The notes under the pieces were generated by a model. The model had not been told where the DNA came from and made no database searches. It saw only the letters and a program-made list of their open reading frames with translations. From Icerya purchasi (Eukaryota > Arthropoda > Insecta > Hemiptera > Monophlebidae): a stretch of 64,000 bases of DNA. The stretch lies in the NCBI GenBank assembly GCA_039619475.1, contig CM077115.1, forward strand, positions 414,788,557 through 414,852,556, written 5' to 3'. Both the position numbers and the translations under genes were made by a program. Below are positions 61,837 to 64,000 of the stretch, piece after piece; position 1 is the first letter of the stretch; each line of letters starts with the position of its first letter.

Positions 61837-61929
61837 CAACTTCAAAAACAAACAAATAGAAGAGTAAAAATAACTTATAATTGTTATAAATTATTTTTAC
61901 CCCCTTATATTTGTTTGTTTTTGAAGTTG
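61837..61929. repeat. Near-perfect palindrome, 93 bp, arms about 45 bp
   Basis: The left arm begins CAACTTCAAAAACAAACAAA and ends TTATAA. The right arm is its reverse complement apart from about four differences, with only TTG between them. It could be a tiny foldback element or a structured RNA source. No target duplication was evident. Confidence 0.9.
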
Positions 61930-63214
61930 ATTAAATTATACAGTTTATAACAAACATGCATGTATTCACCTACATTCAATTACCTTACTGAATAGTCCCC
62001 GTTCGGTGTCCCGTTTTGAAAGAATCGTGTTAATTTCAATTTTTTCCTTTTTCGTACTATTGAAAAATGCGCGATGTTGATTGGTTGATTCAGTTAACCG
62101 AGCGATAGCGTCTCATTTTTTTTACGCGATCCAGATGAATAAATGCCTTCCGATACAGTTGGAACTAGGTCTAATAAATAAAAATTTAGTCGAACCGTAT
62201 TAGTGTAGGACATTGACTTAGTAAGCAGTATATTTCCTTTAATTTTGTAACGAAATTACGTTAACGAGATTAGTAATTAAGCAGGCACGTTAAAAACGGT
62301 TTTGAAAAGAATAAAAACTTGCAACTTGACCGGGCATAAGAACATCGGCGGCTGTTTTCTTATTCGAATTGTAAAATGTAATTTTATCATTAAAATACTA
62401 TAAAAATGGTTACTTTCCGTTCAGAATTAAAACCGGCATTGCGGGTTTTCATAATTTTACGAGTGTTTAAGTAGTACACGTATTTGTTTGCGTAGCTTTA
62501 TTTACGTACGCTTTTATAGCTCATAGCCTGTAATTACGGAACGTCCAATTTTAATGTACGCATCTGATCGAAAAGCACACAGTTTCAAGTACTATTTCTC
62601 ATGCGTTAAAAATGTCGCTTGATTTATTCTCTTTTGATCACGGTCAAAGTTAAATCGATTTACTTTTCGACCGCAATCGTCTCGGCCAGGTTCATTAGAA
62701 GGGGGTAAAATTCGCTGTATTTTTACGAGCACCAAAATAATTCCGCCTTACTCAAAAATAGTGCCCATACTGCCACGGACTTGGAACGAACAGACTAAAA
62801 GTTTTTATAGTTGTTAATAGCCCTGCTGGTGTACAGTTACAAACAATAGCCCTCCCGATACAAAGTGCAGTGAAGGTTAACAAACTCGATTTTCAAACAG
62901 ATCTATTCTACCTGGAATTACTTAATTAGTACCGAAGAATTCTGAAAAACTGAGGTTGATTCGAGAATTTAGCCTAGTTTTATATACAAGATATATATAT
63001 ATATATATGTATGTATGTATATATATCAGGAGTTTCAACTTCACCGCCAATCTACTTTGTAATGCAAATCGCGTATTTGCTTCGAGTATTTCCTTTATAT
63101 TGAACGCCTTCACTTTTATCTGTTTATGCAATGCCTCCCCTTTGTTTTTTTCCTTTCAAATCCAGCATTTTTTTTTTTTTTTTTTTTTTTTAATAATAAT
63201 TTACACTAGCCCGT
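61930..63214. other. AT-rich spacer with (TA)n near 62990 and a long poly-T
   Basis: No gene recognised. The poly-T run at 63168-63191 immediately precedes the LINE fragment. Confidence 0.5.
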
Positions 63215-63886
63215 CTGTGGGTTCCCAACGTAAAAATTGATTTATTGTGGATTCTTAGCCATGCTGGAATTGAGGGTAATGAGGTGGCTGATTCCTTGGC
63301 TCGCTTAGGAGCTTCCAATGGACATCCTCTTCATAAATTTTCCGCTCACAATATTAATCATATTTCTTCCATATTACCTTATGGAAGAATATTTATTTTT
63401 CTCTTTTCTCAAATCCAAATTCCTTTTATCTTTCCGTTCAGCCCTTACCTTCTTTGGCCAGATGGTTCGACATGTTTCCTTCCCTTTGTCGTCCTCTGAT
63501 CACCGCTATATGTCGTCTTCGTTTCGGTAATACCTTTCTTTCTTCGTCACTTTATCGTTTTTCCTCTTCTCCGCGGTGCCCTCTTCACCCAGAGGATTCC
63601 TTTTTTCTGTGTGATATCAATCACGTCTTCTTCGAATGTTCCTCACTCTCTTCAGAACGTTCTCTCTTCTATTCTCGGCTTTTGGATCTTCGTCTTCCTA
63701 CTCCATACAATGACTCTTATGTTCTCTCATTTCCTTCCTTGTCAGTTGTTCCTATTCTCTAGCTTCTTTCATTCATTCAATCTCGCCCTAGATTGAAATC
63801 TAATATGTTATTCTCCTTTTGAACTATTACTTAGATTCCTTGGCTGATTGGGCTGTTGCTCTTCGTTGGCGTACCCATAAAAAAAA
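63215..63886 (+). mobile_element. LINE relic, RNase H C-terminus and 3' end (family 1), best preserved end
   Basis: IDLLWILSHAGIEGNEVADS and LARLGASNG (63235-63320) is the terminal RNase H block with the final catalytic aspartate intact. After a frameshift comes a 102-codon frame (63454-63762) with ITAICRLRFGNTFLSSSLYR, a Cys/His group C-P-L...C-D-I-N-H-V-F-F-E-C (CX9CX3HX4C), and ERSLFYSRLLDLRLPTPYN. A short 3' UTR ends GTTGGCGTACCCAT followed by an A-run near 63878-63886. 5'-truncated just after a poly-T. It serves here as the reference for the other family 1 ends. Confidence 0.85.
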
Positions 63887-64000
63887 CAACATAATTATAT
63901 CATTTATTTATACAATATAACATCAACTTAACTTAAGTACTACTTTCTGTTACAACATAAAAAGTGTTAACTTATATATTACTATACTACAAAATCCACA
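63887..64000. other. AT-rich right edge
   Basis: Nothing recognised in the last bases. Confidence 0.6.

Overview
This window looks like arthropod, most likely insect, nuclear DNA: roughly two-thirds A+T by eye, many long poly-A/poly-T runs and microsatellites, no long open reading frames and no operon-like packing. The transposon types present (mariner, Helitron, hAT, RTE, LINEs with RNase H, tRNA-headed SINEs) are typical of insects. The species cannot be read from the sequence; a hemipteran would fit but is not shown. No complete host protein gene is visible. The window reads as intergenic or intronic DNA filled with decayed mobile elements.

Layout. 0-7 kb: a mariner end at the left edge, a SINE, a composite Helitron possibly inserted in an LTR-type element, and a LINE 3' end. 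7-12.4 kb: nothing recognisable. 12.4-17.2 kb: a 2.9-kb relic of an RNase H-bearing LINE that keeps a YADD box, then a second weaker copy. 19.4-20.9 kb: two RTE fragments flanking a hAT 3' end. 22.6-26.4 kb: the C-terminal half of a mariner transposase and a long minus-strand LINE of another family. 28-31.8 kb: two more copies of the first LINE family around a 1.0-kb element with terminal inverted repeats (TIRs). 33-34.5 kb: a clean 204-bp hAT-type MITE and a CpG-rich block that looks like a promoter plus a spliced first exon. 38-41.6 kb: a tRNA-like SINE and another LINE copy split by a TIR-bounded insertion. 44-50.4 kb: a second copy of each SINE family and a LINE RNase H end. 52-58.6 kb: several unidentified protein-like relics, including an ~800-bp inverted duplication whose two copies differ in a codon-like pattern. 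60.7-64 kb: tandem arrays, a long palindrome and a final LINE 3' end.

The elements do not work together as a pathway. The most informative signals are paired copies that can be compared inside the window: two tRNA-like heads with compensatory base changes, two copies of a second SINE, seven LINE copies all in one orientation, and the inverted duplication. I see no convincing new biological system. The best candidates for follow-up are the inverted duplication, the tRNA-like pair, the 29.2-30.2 kb TIR element and the putative promoter/first exon. All homology calls are from reading translated frames by eye.
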